From Microbacteriaceae bacterium PS02333 (GTDB lineage Bacteria > Actinomycetota > Actinomycetes > Actinomycetales > Microbacteriaceae), in NCBI GenBank assembly GCA_029959665.1, contig JASCOI010000006.1, positions 1 through 64,000 of the forward strand: a stretch of 64,000 nt of DNA. Reading direction: 5' to 3'. Positions 1-8,740 of the stretch are shown here, one piece after another. The translations under genes were made by a program, and so were the position numbers. A model generated the notes under the pieces. The model was not told where the DNA came from and did no database searches. It worked only from the letters and a program-made list of their open reading frames with translations. Positions within the stretch are counted from its first letter, which is position 1; each line of letters starts with the position of its first letter.

Positions 1-95
<95 letters not shown>

Positions 96-617
96 TCAGA
101 CCGTCGCGGTCGCCTCGTCGCGGTGCGGCAGCTTCCAGCCGGGCCGCACGAAGTGGCAGGTGTAGCCGGCCGGGTACTTCTCGAGGTAGTCCTGGTGCTC
201 CTCCTCGGCCTCCCAGAAGGCTCCGGCGGGCTCCACCTCGGTCACGACCCGGCCGGGCCAGATCCCCGAGGCGTCGACGTCCGCGATGGTGTCGCGTGCG
301 ACCCGCTCCTGCTCGGGCGACGTGAAGAAGATCGCCGAGCGGTAGCTGCGGCCGACGTCGTTGCCCTGGCGGTCCTTCGTCGACGGGTCGTGGATCTGGA
401 AGAAGAACTCGAGCAGGTCGCGGTACGAGATCACCGACGGGTCGAAGACGATCTCCACCGCTTCGGCGTGGTCACCGTGGTTCCGGTACGTCGCGTTCGG
501 GGTGTCGCCGCCGGAGTAGCCGACGCGGGTGCTGATGACACCGGGTCGACGACGGAGGAGCTGCTGCGCTCCCCAGAAGCAGCCGCCGGCGAGGATGGCG
601 GTTTCGGTGGTGGTCAT
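96..617 (-). CDS. msrA: Peptide-methionine (S)-S-oxide reductase MsrA
   Basis: This 173-aa cytosolic repair enzyme reduces methionine-S-sulfoxide in proteins, using thioredoxin as electron donor. The family signature GCFWG sits at residues 12-16 with catalytic Cys13. The conserved HQDYL and the C-terminal CHFVRPGW are also present, and the latter Cys may act as recycling cysteine. Length and motif order match the family. The ATG at 617 was preferred over an upstream in-frame ATG because AAGGAGG lies 5 nt before it. The gene is divergent from the hydrolase at 714. A thioredoxin/thioredoxin reductase pair is encoded later in the window. Confidence 0.96.
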   Translation of the reverse strand: MTTTETAILAGGCFWGAQQLLRRRPGVISTRVGYSGGDTPNATYRNHGDHAEAVEIVFDPSVISYRDLLEFFFQIHDPSTKDRQGNDVGRSYRSAIFFTSPEQERVARDTIADVDASGIWPGRVVTEVEPAGAFWEAEEEHQDYLEKYPAGYTCHFVRPGWKLPHRDEATATV

Positions 618-713
618 GCTGGCCTCCTTCGGTCGTGCCACTGGTTCGGGCACTGCTCGATGCAACACGGGACGGGGGTTCCCTGTTCCCGTGGTCCGGG
701 GCAGAGTCGGAAC

Positions 714-1358
714 ATGTCATCCTCCCGCCGGCTGTTGCACGCCCCACGTGGAGTGTCGCTGACCGTCGCGCCGGGAACGGCTGCCCCCGGAGCGCCATTG
801 GTGCTCCTGCACGGATCGGACGGCCACGAGACCGACCTGCTGCCGCTCGCCGGTCGCGTCGCGCCCGGCAGCGCGACGATCGCACTCCGTGGCGCAGCGA
901 CGACCCCGCTCGGACACGCCTTCTTCGACCGGCGAGCAGATCGGACGATCGACGAAGCGCTGGTCCGCGACCGCATCGATCCGGTCGTCGACGCGATCGA
1001 GTTCGCGCGGTCCCTGGTCGGAGCTGATCGGCGCAGGTGTGTGATCGGCTTCTCGAACGGGGCGGTGATGGCAGCAGCCCTGGTCGAGACACGGCCGGAC
1101 CTGTTCACGGCAGCGGTCCTCATCCGCCCGGCAGCGCCGTTCCGCTCGGGATCGGTCGCGGTGCGGCTCTCCATGCCGGTCCTGGTGCTCGATGCCCGAC
1201 ACGATGCGCGTCGGACGCCGGCGGACGGGATCGAGGTCGCCAGCAGGCTCCGGGACGCGGGCGCCACCGTCCAGCACACGACCCTCGACGTCGGCCACGG
1301 CATCACGCCTGCCGACGAGGAGGTGGTTCGCACCTGGCTCGCGCAGCAGACCCCTTGA
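714..1358 (+). CDS. Alpha/beta hydrolase, carboxylesterase-like
   Basis: A 214-aa protein with the layout of the small phospholipase/carboxylesterase (YpfH-like) branch of the alpha/beta hydrolases. The oxyanion-hole LLHGSDG is at about residues 31-37, the nucleophile elbow GFSNGA has Ser114, Asp164 lies in LVLDARHD, and His195 lies in GHGI, so a full Ser-Asp-His triad is present. There is no signal peptide or membrane segment, so it should be cytosolic. The substrate cannot be predicted. It is divergent from msrA and 33 nt upstream of an SRPBCC gene on the same strand. The family is secure, the specificity unknown. Confidence 0.85.
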   Translation: MSSSRRLLHAPRGVSLTVAPGTAAPGAPLVLLHGSDGHETDLLPLAGRVAPGSATIALRGAATTPLGHAFFDRRADRTIDEALVRDRIDPVVDAIEFARSLVGADRRRCVIGFSNGAVMAAALVETRPDLFTAAVLIRPAAPFRSGSVAVRLSMPVLVLDARHDARRTPADGIEVASRLRDAGATVQHTTLDVGHGITPADEEVVRTWLAQQTP

Positions 1359-1391
1359 CACGACGCGCAAGAACGGCAACCATTTGGTTGC

Positions 1392-1829
1392 ATGAAGGAT
1401 CGCATCGAGACGAGCGTGGACATCACCGCCAGCCGTGAGCGAGTGTGGGAACTCGTCTCCGAGCCGGGGTGGTGGATCAACACCGGCACACTCGGCGGCC
1501 ACCGGATCGAGCGCAGTGGCGCGGAGTGCACGGTCACCGATGCCACGCTCGGTGCCTTCACGGTCGGCGTCGTGGCGCTGGAACCGATGACCAGGGCGGT
1601 CTTCACCTGGCAACCCGGGGGCGACGACGTCCCGCGCACGACGGTGGAGTTCACGCTGACGGAGGTCGCTCCGGACACCGTGCGCGTGTCGGTCGTGGAG
1701 AGCGGCTTCGCGCAGATGGACCCGGATCAGCACCTCCGCAACTACGACGACAACGTCTCCGGCTGGACCGAGGAGCTCGGGCTGCTCCAGCAGCGGTCGG
1801 AACAGGATTCCGATGCCCCTCGCCCCTGA
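1392..1829 (+). CDS. SRPBCC (AHSA1/START-like) domain protein
   Basis: A 145-aa single-domain protein. The opening pattern of a charged beta strand followed by ERVWELVSEPGWW is typical of the SRPBCC/AHSA1 helix-grip fold, which makes a hydrophobic ligand pocket. No catalytic motif is visible, so the ligand is unknown. Its last codons overlap the start of the downstream ArsR-family gene by 17 nt. Pairs of SRPBCC and ArsR genes are common in actinobacteria and usually form one transcription unit with the regulator controlling its own operon. Confidence 0.85.
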   Translation: MKDRIETSVDITASRERVWELVSEPGWWINTGTLGGHRIERSGAECTVTDATLGAFTVGVVALEPMTRAVFTWQPGGDDVPRTTVEFTLTEVAPDTVRVSVVESGFAQMDPDQHLRNYDDNVSGWTEELGLLQQRSEQDSDAPRP

Positions 1830-2136
1830 GACGCGGAGCGTCCTCGGCGCACTCTCGGACCCCACCAGGGTCAGCATCTTCGACACCCTGTCGCGCGCTC
1901 CCTCGAGCATCACGACACTGTCGCGCGATCTGCCCATCACGCGTCAGGCGACGACCAAGCACCTCGCGGTCCTCGAGACGGTCGGTCTCGTCCGGTCGCA
2001 CCGCGTCGGACGACAGACCGTGTACGAAGCCGTGCCCGGCCCCTTGGAGCCGGCCGTCGTCGACCTCTCCGAATCCGTCTCCACCTGGACCAGCCAGCTC
2101 GCGCTGCTGAAGCGGGTGGCCGAAGCGCAGCGGTGA
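1813..2136 (+). CDS. ArsR-family winged-helix regulator
   Basis: A 107-aa protein with one winged-helix domain. LGALSDPTRVSIFDTLS at about residues 11-27 is the classic ArsR opening. A recognition helix TRQATTKHLAVLE and a wing (VGRQTVYE) follow. No metal-binding ELCVC-type cysteines are present, so it belongs to the non-metal SRPBCC-associated group. It overlaps the SRPBCC gene upstream and is probably autoregulatory. A strong palindrome lies 24 nt downstream. Confidence 0.9.
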   Translation: MPLAPETRSVLGALSDPTRVSIFDTLSRAPSSITTLSRDLPITRQATTKHLAVLETVGLVRSHRVGRQTVYEAVPGPLEPAVVDLSESVSTWTSQLALLKRVAEAQR

Positions 2137-2159
2137 CGGCCCGTCACGCGTTCCGACCA

Positions 2160-2205
2160 CCGGACTGGAGGCACGGGTCGGGCCCGCACCGAGCCTCCAG
2201 TCCGG
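2160..2205. terminator. 46-bp palindrome, bidirectional terminator, copy A
   Basis: The arms at 2160-2172 and 2193-2205 are perfectly complementary over 13 bp and flank a GC-rich centre. The element lies between the convergent ArsR gene (ends 2136) and the DUF3494 gene (ends 2244). Its right 26 bases are identical to those of the 46-bp palindrome at 14741-14786, which also lies between convergent genes. No U-tract follows, as is usual for high-GC actinobacterial terminators. Confidence 0.7.
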
Positions 2206-2243
2206 CGGATGGCGGTGCGCTCACTGCCGGTCCCGCCGACCGG

Positions 2244-3476
2244 TCAGGCGCGGCCAGCGCGTCGGCGGTGGCGGGCGACGACGGTGAGTGCGGTGCCGGC
2301 GGCGAGCAGCGCTCCCGCGATCCCGAGGGGGACGGTGGGGTCGCTGCCGGTGGAGGCGAGCTCACGACCTGATCCGTTGCCGGCGCGGACGGCTGCCGCG
2401 GTCGGCGTGGACTGGGCGGGCGTCGGCGCTGCTGCCGACGGCGTGGGGGTCGCGGCGGCGCTCGGTTGCACGGTGATGGTGACCGTCTGCGTGTCGTTCG
2501 GCGCTGTCCCGTTGGACGCGGTGATCGTCACCTCCGAGGTTCCCGGCGTCGTCGGTGTCCCGCTGATGACACCGGTCGTGCTGTCGATCGTGAGCCCCGC
2601 TGGCAGCCCGGCCGCGGTGTACGTCGGGGTCGGGGTGCCCGTCGCGGTCACGGTGTACGAGTAGGGCGTTCCGGCGGTGGCCGGGGTGGGTGCGCCGGAG
2701 GAGATCACCGGCGCGGTCGTCTCCGAGGGAGTTCCCGGGGTGGGGCAGCCGCTCGAGGCGGTGATCGTGTTCGTGTCGAGCGTCACCGCACCGGTGCGGG
2801 CGAGCAGGCGTCCGACGACGGTGGCGCCGGTGGTCGCGGTCACGGACTGCTGGGCGAGGACGGTGCCCTGGAACTGTGCGCCGCTGCCGATGGTCGCGGA
2901 GCTGCCCACCTGCCAGAACACGTTGCACGCGTTCGCGCCGCCCGTGATGGTGATGCGGCTCCCGGATCCGATCGTCAGCGTCGACGCGGCTTGGAAGACC
3001 CAGACCGAGTTCGCACTGCCGGCCAGGGTGAGTGCGCCCGTGTCCGCGAGCTGCAGCGCGCCACCGGAGTACACGCCGGGTGACAGCGACAACCCGTCGA
3101 GCTCGGTGAGGCCGGTCCGGGTCGGGGTGAGGGACGCCGCGACGTCGTACGCCGTCGTCGTGTCCCGTTGTGCCTGCGCAGCTGCCGCGTCGGTCTGGTG
3201 CACGGTGCCGTTGACGACGCCGTTCGGTGCGGTGCTTAACCCGGTGATCGACGTGCCGGGGGAGACCCCGAGGTCGCCGTTGACGACGGAGGGGCCGGTG
3301 TTGGTGACGGCGCTGGCGCCGAGGACGCCGTACGTCGACGCGGTACCGAGGCCCACCGGACCGTCGATCACCGTGGCTGCCGATGCGGACGACGGTGCGG
3401 TCACCGCCAGGCACGCCGCGAGACCGAGGCCCGTGAGGACGAGGAGGACCGGTTGGAAGGAACGGGACGTTGCCAT
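2244..3476 (-). CDS. Surface protein: DUF3494 plus Ig-like domain, LAxTG anchor
   Basis: A 410-aa exported protein. A signal peptide spans about residues 1-33 (ending SSASA). Residues about 40-240 read as a DUF3494 ice-binding-like beta-solenoid: YGVLGASAVTNTG, the GDLGVSPG repeat, VFQAASTLTIGSG and NVFWQVGSSATIG are all typical. Residues about 255-340 resemble a putative-Ig (He_PIG) domain with LPAGLTIDSTTGVISGTPT. A Pro/Ala/Thr-rich linker follows, then LASTG at 373-377, a hydrophobic segment and a basic tail, which together form a sortase sorting signal. The ATG at 3476 begins the signal peptide. Ice binding is known for some family members, but others are adhesins, so the role here is open. 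Confidence 0.88.
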   Translation of the reverse strand: MATSRSFQPVLLVLTGLGLAACLAVTAPSSASAATVIDGPVGLGTASTYGVLGASAVTNTGPSVVNGDLGVSPGTSITGLSTAPNGVVNGTVHQTDAAAAQAQRDTTTAYDVAASLTPTRTGLTELDGLSLSPGVYSGGALQLADTGALTLAGSANSVWVFQAASTLTIGSGSRITITGGANACNVFWQVGSSATIGSGAQFQGTVLAQQSVTATTGATVVGRLLARTGAVTLDTNTITASSGCPTPGTPSETTAPVISSGAPTPATAGTPYSYTVTATGTPTPTYTAAGLPAGLTIDSTTGVISGTPTTPGTSEVTITASNGTAPNDTQTVTITVQPSAAATPTPSAAAPTPAQSTPTAAAVRAGNGSGRELASTGSDPTVPLGIAGALLAAGTALTVVARHRRRAGRA

Positions 3477-3740
3477 GGGAGGCCTCTGTCTGAGCGGGAG
3501 AGGCACAAGGCGAACGTCGACGACGCGAACATGATCTCCGGTCTCCGCAGTATGCGCGTCATCCGCGCCGAACGGTGGGGATACCTCGTATCGCAGGCGA
3601 ACGGTCAGGAACGTCCGGAACGTCTGGTGCGGCCGTGCCAGACGGGAGGACCGGTACCCGACTCCGTACCTCCCGTCTGTCACTCGCCCGCTCGGCCATC
3701 GGCCGCGTGCGCTCCACCAGACCCGAATCCGGTGGAGGTC

Positions 3741-4793
3741 TCAGTGCGGGTACAGCGTGTCCCGCGTCACGATGGCGAAGTCCCGCAAGAGGTCGGTCTC
3801 CACGGTGTCCGCCCGGCGTGGCGCCGAGTCGAACACGCAGACCGCGCCGATGCGCGTTCCGTCGAGGTCCTCGAGCGGATGGCCCCCGTAGAAACGGATG
3901 GGTCCCCGTCGCACGACCTGGGGGCGATCGGGGTCCCACGCGTCACCGATGACCATCGGTCCGGAACGCAGCACCGTCGAGCGGCAGAACGAGTCCTGCA
4001 GCGCTGCGGTCCCTCGCGGCAGCCACAGGCTCGCCGCAGACCACTGCCGTCCCGCAGGCAGCAACGTGATGGCGGCTCCTTCCGTCTCGAAGAGCACCGC
4101 CATCTGCTGCACGATCCGGTCGAGCGCAGCGTCCGCTGGTGCGTCCACGATGCCGAGGCGACGGATCGCGTCGTAGCGGTGCTCGAACGGCTGCGGCTTC
4201 GAACGGAGCCATTGCGGACTGCCGGCACGGGCACGTTGTTGCTCGAGCAGGAGGTGCGTCACCTCCAGGAACAGCGCAGGGGCCGTCGTGTCCGGTGCGG
4301 TGTCGAGCACGACCAGGTCGTGCCGTGCCTGTTGCAGCGCGGTCACGAGGGCGGTCTGGTCCCCCTTGTGCGCGAGCGCGACCACGATCTCCGCGGTCGG
4401 TGCGAGATGCGGGCGCAGTTGGTCGACCAGGACGACGGCTTCTCGGGCAGCACCGACCACCGCGGTGTTCGTCGTGCGGCTGTGGACGACGCTGCCCGAC
4501 AGGCAGACCACCACGACGTCGTAGTTGTCGACGTGCATCCCGACGCCCGCCGAGAGCAGCGTCTCCCCGGTCCAGCTCGACCAGGGCACCGCGGTGACGT
4601 CGGCACCCCGTCCGGTCCGTGCGCCGAGCGCCTTCGCCATCCCCAGGGCGGCGTCGTGCAGCGAGTCCTCGGCGGCGAGGACCGCGTCGCCGAAGACGAG
4701 GATCCGGTCGCGGTCCAGGCCGCTCGCGGACGCGGTCACGACACGCGGTGGCTGGGCGCGACTGCGGGGCTGCGGGGTGCCCGTCATCGTCAT
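3741..4793 (-). CDS. SGNH-like domain fused to a GAF domain
   Basis: A 350-aa soluble protein. The N-terminal half, with RILVFGDAVL at about residue 25 and a Rossmann-like alternation, resembles SGNH/GDSL hydrolases. The usual Gly-Asp-Ser nucleophile motif reads Gly-Asp-Ala here, so hydrolase activity is doubtful. The C-terminal half, from about residue 200, looks like a GAF domain: a block beginning RRLGIVDAP, then FCRSTVLR, MVIGDAW and IGAVCVFDS. The ATG at 4793 was chosen because AGAGGAAGG precedes it. It lies divergent from an AraC-family regulator at 4945. It could be a sensor domain protein, but the signal is unknown. Confidence 0.65.
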   Translation of the reverse strand: MTMTGTPQPRSRAQPPRVVTASASGLDRDRILVFGDAVLAAEDSLHDAALGMAKALGARTGRGADVTAVPWSSWTGETLLSAGVGMHVDNYDVVVVCLSGSVVHSRTTNTAVVGAAREAVVLVDQLRPHLAPTAEIVVALAHKGDQTALVTALQQARHDLVVLDTAPDTTAPALFLEVTHLLLEQQRARAGSPQWLRSKPQPFEHRYDAIRRLGIVDAPADAALDRIVQQMAVLFETEGAAITLLPAGRQWSAASLWLPRGTAALQDSFCRSTVLRSGPMVIGDAWDPDRPQVVRRGPIRFYGGHPLEDLDGTRIGAVCVFDSAPRRADTVETDLLRDFAIVTRDTLYPH

Positions 4794-4944
4794 GGTCGAC
4801 CTTCCTCTCCGAGGGAGCTGCGCTTCGATGGAAGTCGACGGTAGGCAGCCCGGTGACCTCGGACCATCCGTTGCGCGCAGGATCACTGCCGCCGAGCGCG
4901 GGATCATGGCCGGTCGGCACGGAGGCCGCCGGTAGAGTCGCGGG

Positions 4945-5943
4945 ATGGCCAGGCCCGCGGCGGAGATGTTCGCCACGCATCGCGTCGCCGACACCACGAC
5001 CGCCGACGAGGCCGCGGCCGTACTCGGCGACGTGTTCCTCCCGGTGCGGGTCGCCCCGTCCGTGTCGTCCCTTGACCTCCGGATGCAGCTGAACGCGGTC
5101 GTCGCCGGGCGGATCACCTTCGGGTACATGCGCTTCGGTGAGGCCGTCCGCATCCGCACCGCGGAGCCCACCGCCTACCACCTCGACATCCCGATCCAGT
5201 CCGAGATGACCATGCGCCCTGCCGGAGGGACCCGGGTCCGAGGAACGAAGCAGACCGCCGGGCTCTTCATGCCGGGCCGTTCCGTGGAGCTCGACTGCGG
5301 CGACTGGTTCGCGCAGGTCGCCGTCATGATCCCGGAGCGTGACCTCCAGACCGAGCTGCAGCTCCTGTTGGACGCCCCCGTCTCAGCGCCGCTCGAGTTC
5401 GACGGCGTGTTCGACCTCACGACCGACGGTGGCCGGGCGGTGTCGCAGGCCGTCCGGCTCGTCGACCAAGGCTCTCGGCAGACGGGCGGTCTCCTCGGAC
5501 ATCCACTCGCCCTGCGCAGCCTCGAGCAGGTGTTCCTGCACAGTCTCCTGCTCGGGCAGCCGCACAACCACTCGGTCGCACTCGCCATCCCGAGAGGCAG
5601 CTCCGGGGCTCGATCGGTGTCCCGCGCCGTCGAGATGCTCCGTCATGATCCGGCGCGAGCGTGGACCGTGGGGGAACTCGCCTCCGCCGTCTCGACGAGT
5701 GTCCGCAGTCTCCAGGAGGGCTTCCGTCGGACACTCGACACGACACCCATGGCCTACCTGCGTCGGCTCCGGTTGGAGCTGGCGCGGGAGGACCTCATCG
5801 CCGCCGGCCCGGGCGTCTCCGTGTCCGACGTCGCCGCCCGCTGGGGTTTCCTGCACGTCAGTCGTTTCGCCGCGGAGTACGCCGCACGCTTCGCTGAGCT
5901 CCCGTCTGCGACCCTCCGGGGAGCACCGACAACGGGTCGCTAG
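4945..5943 (+). CDS. AraC-family transcriptional regulator
   Basis: A 332-aa regulator. Residues about 30-200 form an AraC_binding_2-like cupin region with ITFGYMRFG, LFMPG and VAVMIPERDLQ. Residues about 225-325 carry the two helix-turn-helix units, marked by WTVGELASAVSTSVRSLQEGF and by MAYLRRLRLELAREDL with VSDVAARWGFLHVSRFAAEY. This is the architecture of the FeaR/NphR-like AraC group. It is divergent from the SGNH/GAF gene, which is a plausible target. Its stop overlaps the tail of the convergent membrane protein gene by 4 nt. Confidence 0.9.
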   Translation: MARPAAEMFATHRVADTTTADEAAAVLGDVFLPVRVAPSVSSLDLRMQLNAVVAGRITFGYMRFGEAVRIRTAEPTAYHLDIPIQSEMTMRPAGGTRVRGTKQTAGLFMPGRSVELDCGDWFAQVAVMIPERDLQTELQLLLDAPVSAPLEFDGVFDLTTDGGRAVSQAVRLVDQGSRQTGGLLGHPLALRSLEQVFLHSLLLGQPHNHSVALAIPRGSSGARSVSRAVEMLRHDPARAWTVGELASAVSTSVRSLQEGFRRTLDTTPMAYLRRLRLELAREDLIAAGPGVSVSDVAARWGFLHVSRFAAEYAARFAELPSATLRGAPTTGR

Positions 5944-6914
5944 TGGACCGGTCGGCCCGGACTGCTGGACTCGGGGCGCGCGCGGCGGGACCGTGCGACG
6001 GAGACCACGGCCGAGGTCGCGACGAGCGCGGCGACGACCCCGACCGCCACGATCGTGAGCGCGTCGGGACGGAGGACCGACTGCCCGCGCAGGGCCTGCC
6101 ACAACGCGATCGCGGTGACCGCGGCGTAGGCCGCTCCTGCGAGGGCGACGATGCGCAGGCGCGTCCGCTCCCGCATCGTCGCCGGCAGGACGAGCGCGAC
6201 GATCGGCAGCACCTGCAGCGCGTGCATCCCGATGAAGTGGGACACGCGCAGGTCGCCGTGCACGGTGTTCCACCCGAGGAGTGGGATCCCGCCGGATGCG
6301 TCGTCACCGCCGACGGAGTGGGAGCCGTAGGTCCCCGATGACGGGTCGGCGAGCTGCGCCGCCGTCGGGACGACCATGAGGAAGCCCACGGACAGGCCGA
6401 CCAGCGCGATGACGAGGCCGGTCCGGAGCGCCCAGGTCAAGGCCCGGTCGCGCACGGTCGAGGACACGGCCACCGCACCGCCGACGAACAGCGTGGCGCA
6501 GTACATCAGGGTCACCCCGCCTGCCATGAGCTGGTAGAAGAGCTGGTTCGTCGGGGTCGAGACGTTGAAGTGACTCCCCACACCTCGGACCACCTGGATC
6601 GAGATCACGACGATCTCGAGGAGGGACGCGGCCGCGCCGATCGTCCCGGCCCACCAGCCGATCCGTCGCAGGACGGGCCGCTGCAGCAGGGACAGCATCC
6701 ACGCGAGCGTCAGCGCGTACAGCGCGAGCGAGACGGAGAACTTGAGCGGTTTCGCCCAGATCGGATCCGCTGCGAGCGTGCGTGGGTCGATGAGCAGTCC
6801 GGCGAGGCACACCACCGCCCACACGCACATCGCCGCGGCGAAGACGACGAGCGGGCGGTGCCACGCTCGTACCCCGCGCCGAACCGAGCGCGTGTCGTCG
6901 AGGACGATGCTCAC
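5940..6914 (-). CDS. Eight-TM integral membrane protein, unknown function
   Basis: A 324-aa protein with about eight hydrophobic helices spread from residue 15 to the C-terminus. The motif DPIWAKPLKFSVS follows the first helix, a signature I associate with a conserved actinobacterial hypothetical membrane family. No transporter or enzyme motif is evident. The start is a GTG at 6914 that overlaps the TGA of the upstream SDR gene (GTGA, 4 nt), so the two are translationally coupled and probably work together. Function is not assignable. Confidence 0.75.
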   Translation of the reverse strand: MSIVLDDTRSVRRGVRAWHRPLVVFAAAMCVWAVVCLAGLLIDPRTLAADPIWAKPLKFSVSLALYALTLAWMLSLLQRPVLRRIGWWAGTIGAAASLLEIVVISIQVVRGVGSHFNVSTPTNQLFYQLMAGGVTLMYCATLFVGGAVAVSSTVRDRALTWALRTGLVIALVGLSVGFLMVVPTAAQLADPSSGTYGSHSVGGDDASGGIPLLGWNTVHGDLRVSHFIGMHALQVLPIVALVLPATMRERTRLRIVALAGAAYAAVTAIALWQALRGQSVLRPDALTIVAVGVVAALVATSAVVSVARSRRARPESSSPGRPVH

Positions 6915-7789
6915 GGGCGGGCGTCCACTGCCGTCATCTGCTCGGAGATCGACCAGAGGCGTGCCGCGGTCTCCGGGTCCTGGGCTTGCTTCGACCGGCC
7001 GATGACCTCGGCCCCGCCGCGCATGTGCATCATGCGCTGTGGTCCGACGAAGGTCCCGCCCGGCAGGTCGGCGGTCGCGGCCAGGAGGGACGGCAGCGCA
7101 CCGTCCTCCGGCTCCTGCCCGAGGATCGGGACGAGACGGTCCCACAGGTTGGGGCGCTGTCCGGCCGGTCGCTGGTAGATGGCCGTCTTCACCAGGCCGG
7201 GGTGGGCGGCGAACGCGCGCACGTGGGAACCCGAGGCCAGGAGGCGCCGGTCGAGTTCGGAGGTGAACAGCAGGTTGGCGAGCTTGGAATCGGCGTACGC
7301 GCGGCCGCCGTTGTAGGTGCGCCGGTACCAGTCGAGGTCGGTGAGGTCCAGCCGGGCCATGCGTTCCGCCTGGGAGGCGACGGTGACGATCCGGTCGGTG
7401 ATCCGCGGCAGGAGCAGCGTCGTCAGCAGGAAGTGCCCGAGGTGGTTCGTCCCGAACTGGAGTTCGTGCCCGTCCGCCGTCCGCTGCAGGTCCTTGGACT
7501 CGACCCCGGCGTTGTTCACGAGGATCGCGACGGGCTCGTCGACGCCACCCGCGAAGGCCTCGACCGTCTCGAGCCTGGCGAGGTCGAGGTGACGAACCCG
7601 ATGGGTTCCGCGGGTGCCGGGGAGGTCGGATGCGACCGCGCGCCCCTTCTCCTCGTTGCGGACCGCGAGGATGACGCGCGCTCCTGACTCGGCCAACGCG
7701 ACGGCGGTCGCTCGGCCGATGCCGCTCGTGCCGCCGGTGATGATCACGGTTTCGTCGGTCGGAGCGCGACCGGTCCTGATGTCGTCCAT
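6911..7789 (-). CDS. Short-chain dehydrogenase/reductase (retinol-dehydrogenase-like)
   Basis: A 292-aa NAD(P)-dependent oxidoreductase. The dinucleotide site TGGTSGIG lies at about residues 19-26, NNAG in the fourth strand, and YADSK supplies the catalytic Tyr and Lys. The residue pattern FGTNHLGHFLLT resembles light-dependent protochlorophyllide/retinol-type SDRs. The ATG at 7789 was chosen because a good promoter (TTGACA, 17 bp, TACATT) lies just upstream on the minus strand, leaving only a short leader. It is divergent from a TetR gene and coupled to the downstream membrane protein. Confidence 0.9.
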   Translation of the reverse strand: MDDIRTGRAPTDETVIITGGTSGIGRATAVALAESGARVILAVRNEEKGRAVASDLPGTRGTHRVRHLDLARLETVEAFAGGVDEPVAILVNNAGVESKDLQRTADGHELQFGTNHLGHFLLTTLLLPRITDRIVTVASQAERMARLDLTDLDWYRRTYNGGRAYADSKLANLLFTSELDRRLLASGSHVRAFAAHPGLVKTAIYQRPAGQRPNLWDRLVPILGQEPEDGALPSLLAATADLPGGTFVGPQRMMHMRGGAEVIGRSKQAQDPETAARLWSISEQMTAVDARP

Positions 7790-7840
7790 GTCGCCAATGT
7801 AGACAGTGACCACTTTGTTGTCAACGTCTACACTGGAGTC
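7790..7840. promoter_or_regulatory. Divergent promoter/operator between SDR and TetR
   Basis: On the minus strand TTGACA, a 17-bp spacer and TACATT form a near-consensus promoter for the SDR gene. An inverted repeat TGTAGAC (7799-7805) / GTCTACA (7826-7832) embraces the -35 and spacer. This is the expected place for the divergent TetR protein to bind and repress both genes. Confidence 0.75.
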
Positions 7841-8446
7841 ATGAGTGGGAAAGCACGTCCGTACCACCACGGGTCACTCCGACAGGAGCTCGTGCGGGAA
7901 GGCCGTGCGCTCCTCATCGAAGAGGGGGAGCACGCCGTGACGGTGCGGGAGCTCGCGCGACGCGTCGGCGTGAGTCACGGGGCACCGCTGCGGCACTTCC
8001 GCGACCGCGGCGCCGTCCTCGACGCGATCGCCGCAGACGGCTTCGACGAGCTGCGCGGTCACCTGGAAGTCGCTCGTGGCACCGGGGACCTCGAAGGCCG
8101 TCTCACCGAGTACGTCCGGGCACACGTCCGCTTCGCACAGCAGAACGGTCCGCTCATGCAGCTGATGTTCGCGGCGACCGACGACGGCTCGCACACCGAG
8201 CGCGACCCGGAGTCGCAGTCCGCGGCGGAGCGGTTCTTCGCGTTGGGCGCCGAACTGCTCGGTGAGCGCGACCCGGGCTCGATGGGCCCGGTTCCCTTCC
8301 TGCTCGCAGCGACGACCGAGGGCATCAGCGCACTGGCCGCGGCCGGCCGGATCCCGCCGGATCGTGTGGACGAGGTCGTCGTCACGGCCGTGCGGATGCT
8401 CCTGCCGCAGATCGAGGAGCAGCTCGGCGGCGCCACCACGGCGTGA
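7841..8446 (+). CDS. TetR/AcrR-family repressor
   Basis: A 201-aa regulator with an N-terminal helix-turn-helix (PYHHGSLRQELV, then ELARRVGVSHGAPLRHF at about residues 40-56). The effector domain contains the WHG-like layout seen in TetR_C_33 proteins. The PYHHG opening is typical of this subgroup. It is divergent from the SDR/membrane-protein operon, with an inverted repeat between them, so that operon is the probable target. Its stop codon lies within the stem of a downstream hairpin. Confidence 0.92.
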   Translation: MSGKARPYHHGSLRQELVREGRALLIEEGEHAVTVRELARRVGVSHGAPLRHFRDRGAVLDAIAADGFDELRGHLEVARGTGDLEGRLTEYVRAHVRFAQQNGPLMQLMFAATDDGSHTERDPESQSAAERFFALGAELLGERDPGSMGPVPFLLAATTEGISALAAAGRIPPDRVDEVVVTAVRMLLPQIEEQLGGATTA

Positions 8447-8483
8447 CGAGTACCCGGTCCGCCGGGGCACTCGTCACGCCGTC
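8441..8483. terminator. Bidirectional hairpin between convergent genes
   Basis: The sequences 8441-8453 and 8471-8483 form a perfect 13-bp stem, with a second short GC stem inside. It joins the end of the TetR gene to the end of the convergent tautomerase gene, and the TetR stop codon is inside the left arm. Confidence 0.65.
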
Positions 8484-8492
8484 AGCGGGGAG

Positions 8493-8699
8493 TCAGACGC
8501 GGCCGAGCATCGCCTCGTTGAGGACGGTGCCGCCGAGCATCCAGCCGCCGTCGGCGACCTCGTCGAGGATCACGAGCGTCGTCGGGCGCGCTCGCTCGCC
8601 GTACACGTCGACGATGGCGTCCGTGACCGCGTCCTGCAGCTTCTTCTTCGACTCGGCGGTCAGGGTGTCAGCGGGGATCTTGATGTTGGCGAAGGGCAT
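8493..8699 (-). CDS. 4-oxalocrotonate tautomerase family protein
   Basis: A 68-aa protein, the usual size of the small tautomerases. It begins Met-Pro, so Pro1 becomes the catalytic base after Met removal. IKIPADTLTAESKKKLQDAVTDAIVDVYGE matches the family beta-alpha-beta layout (SKKKLQDAVTD helix). It is the last gene of a three-gene minus-strand unit with two SDR genes (9643-10383 and 8741-9643), which suggests a small catabolic or detoxification cassette. The substrate is unknown. Confidence 0.88.
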   Translation of the reverse strand: MPFANIKIPADTLTAESKKKLQDAVTDAIVDVYGERARPTTLVILDEVADGGWMLGGTVLNEAMLGRV

Positions 8700-8740
8700 G
8701 GTGTTCCTCTCGGTTGGGGGGTCCCGGACGATCCGGGGGG

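Noticed and set aside
123-713. N-terminal extension of the hydrolase gene to 123
   Set aside because: It overlaps msrA in antisense. The family start and length fit the ATG at 714.
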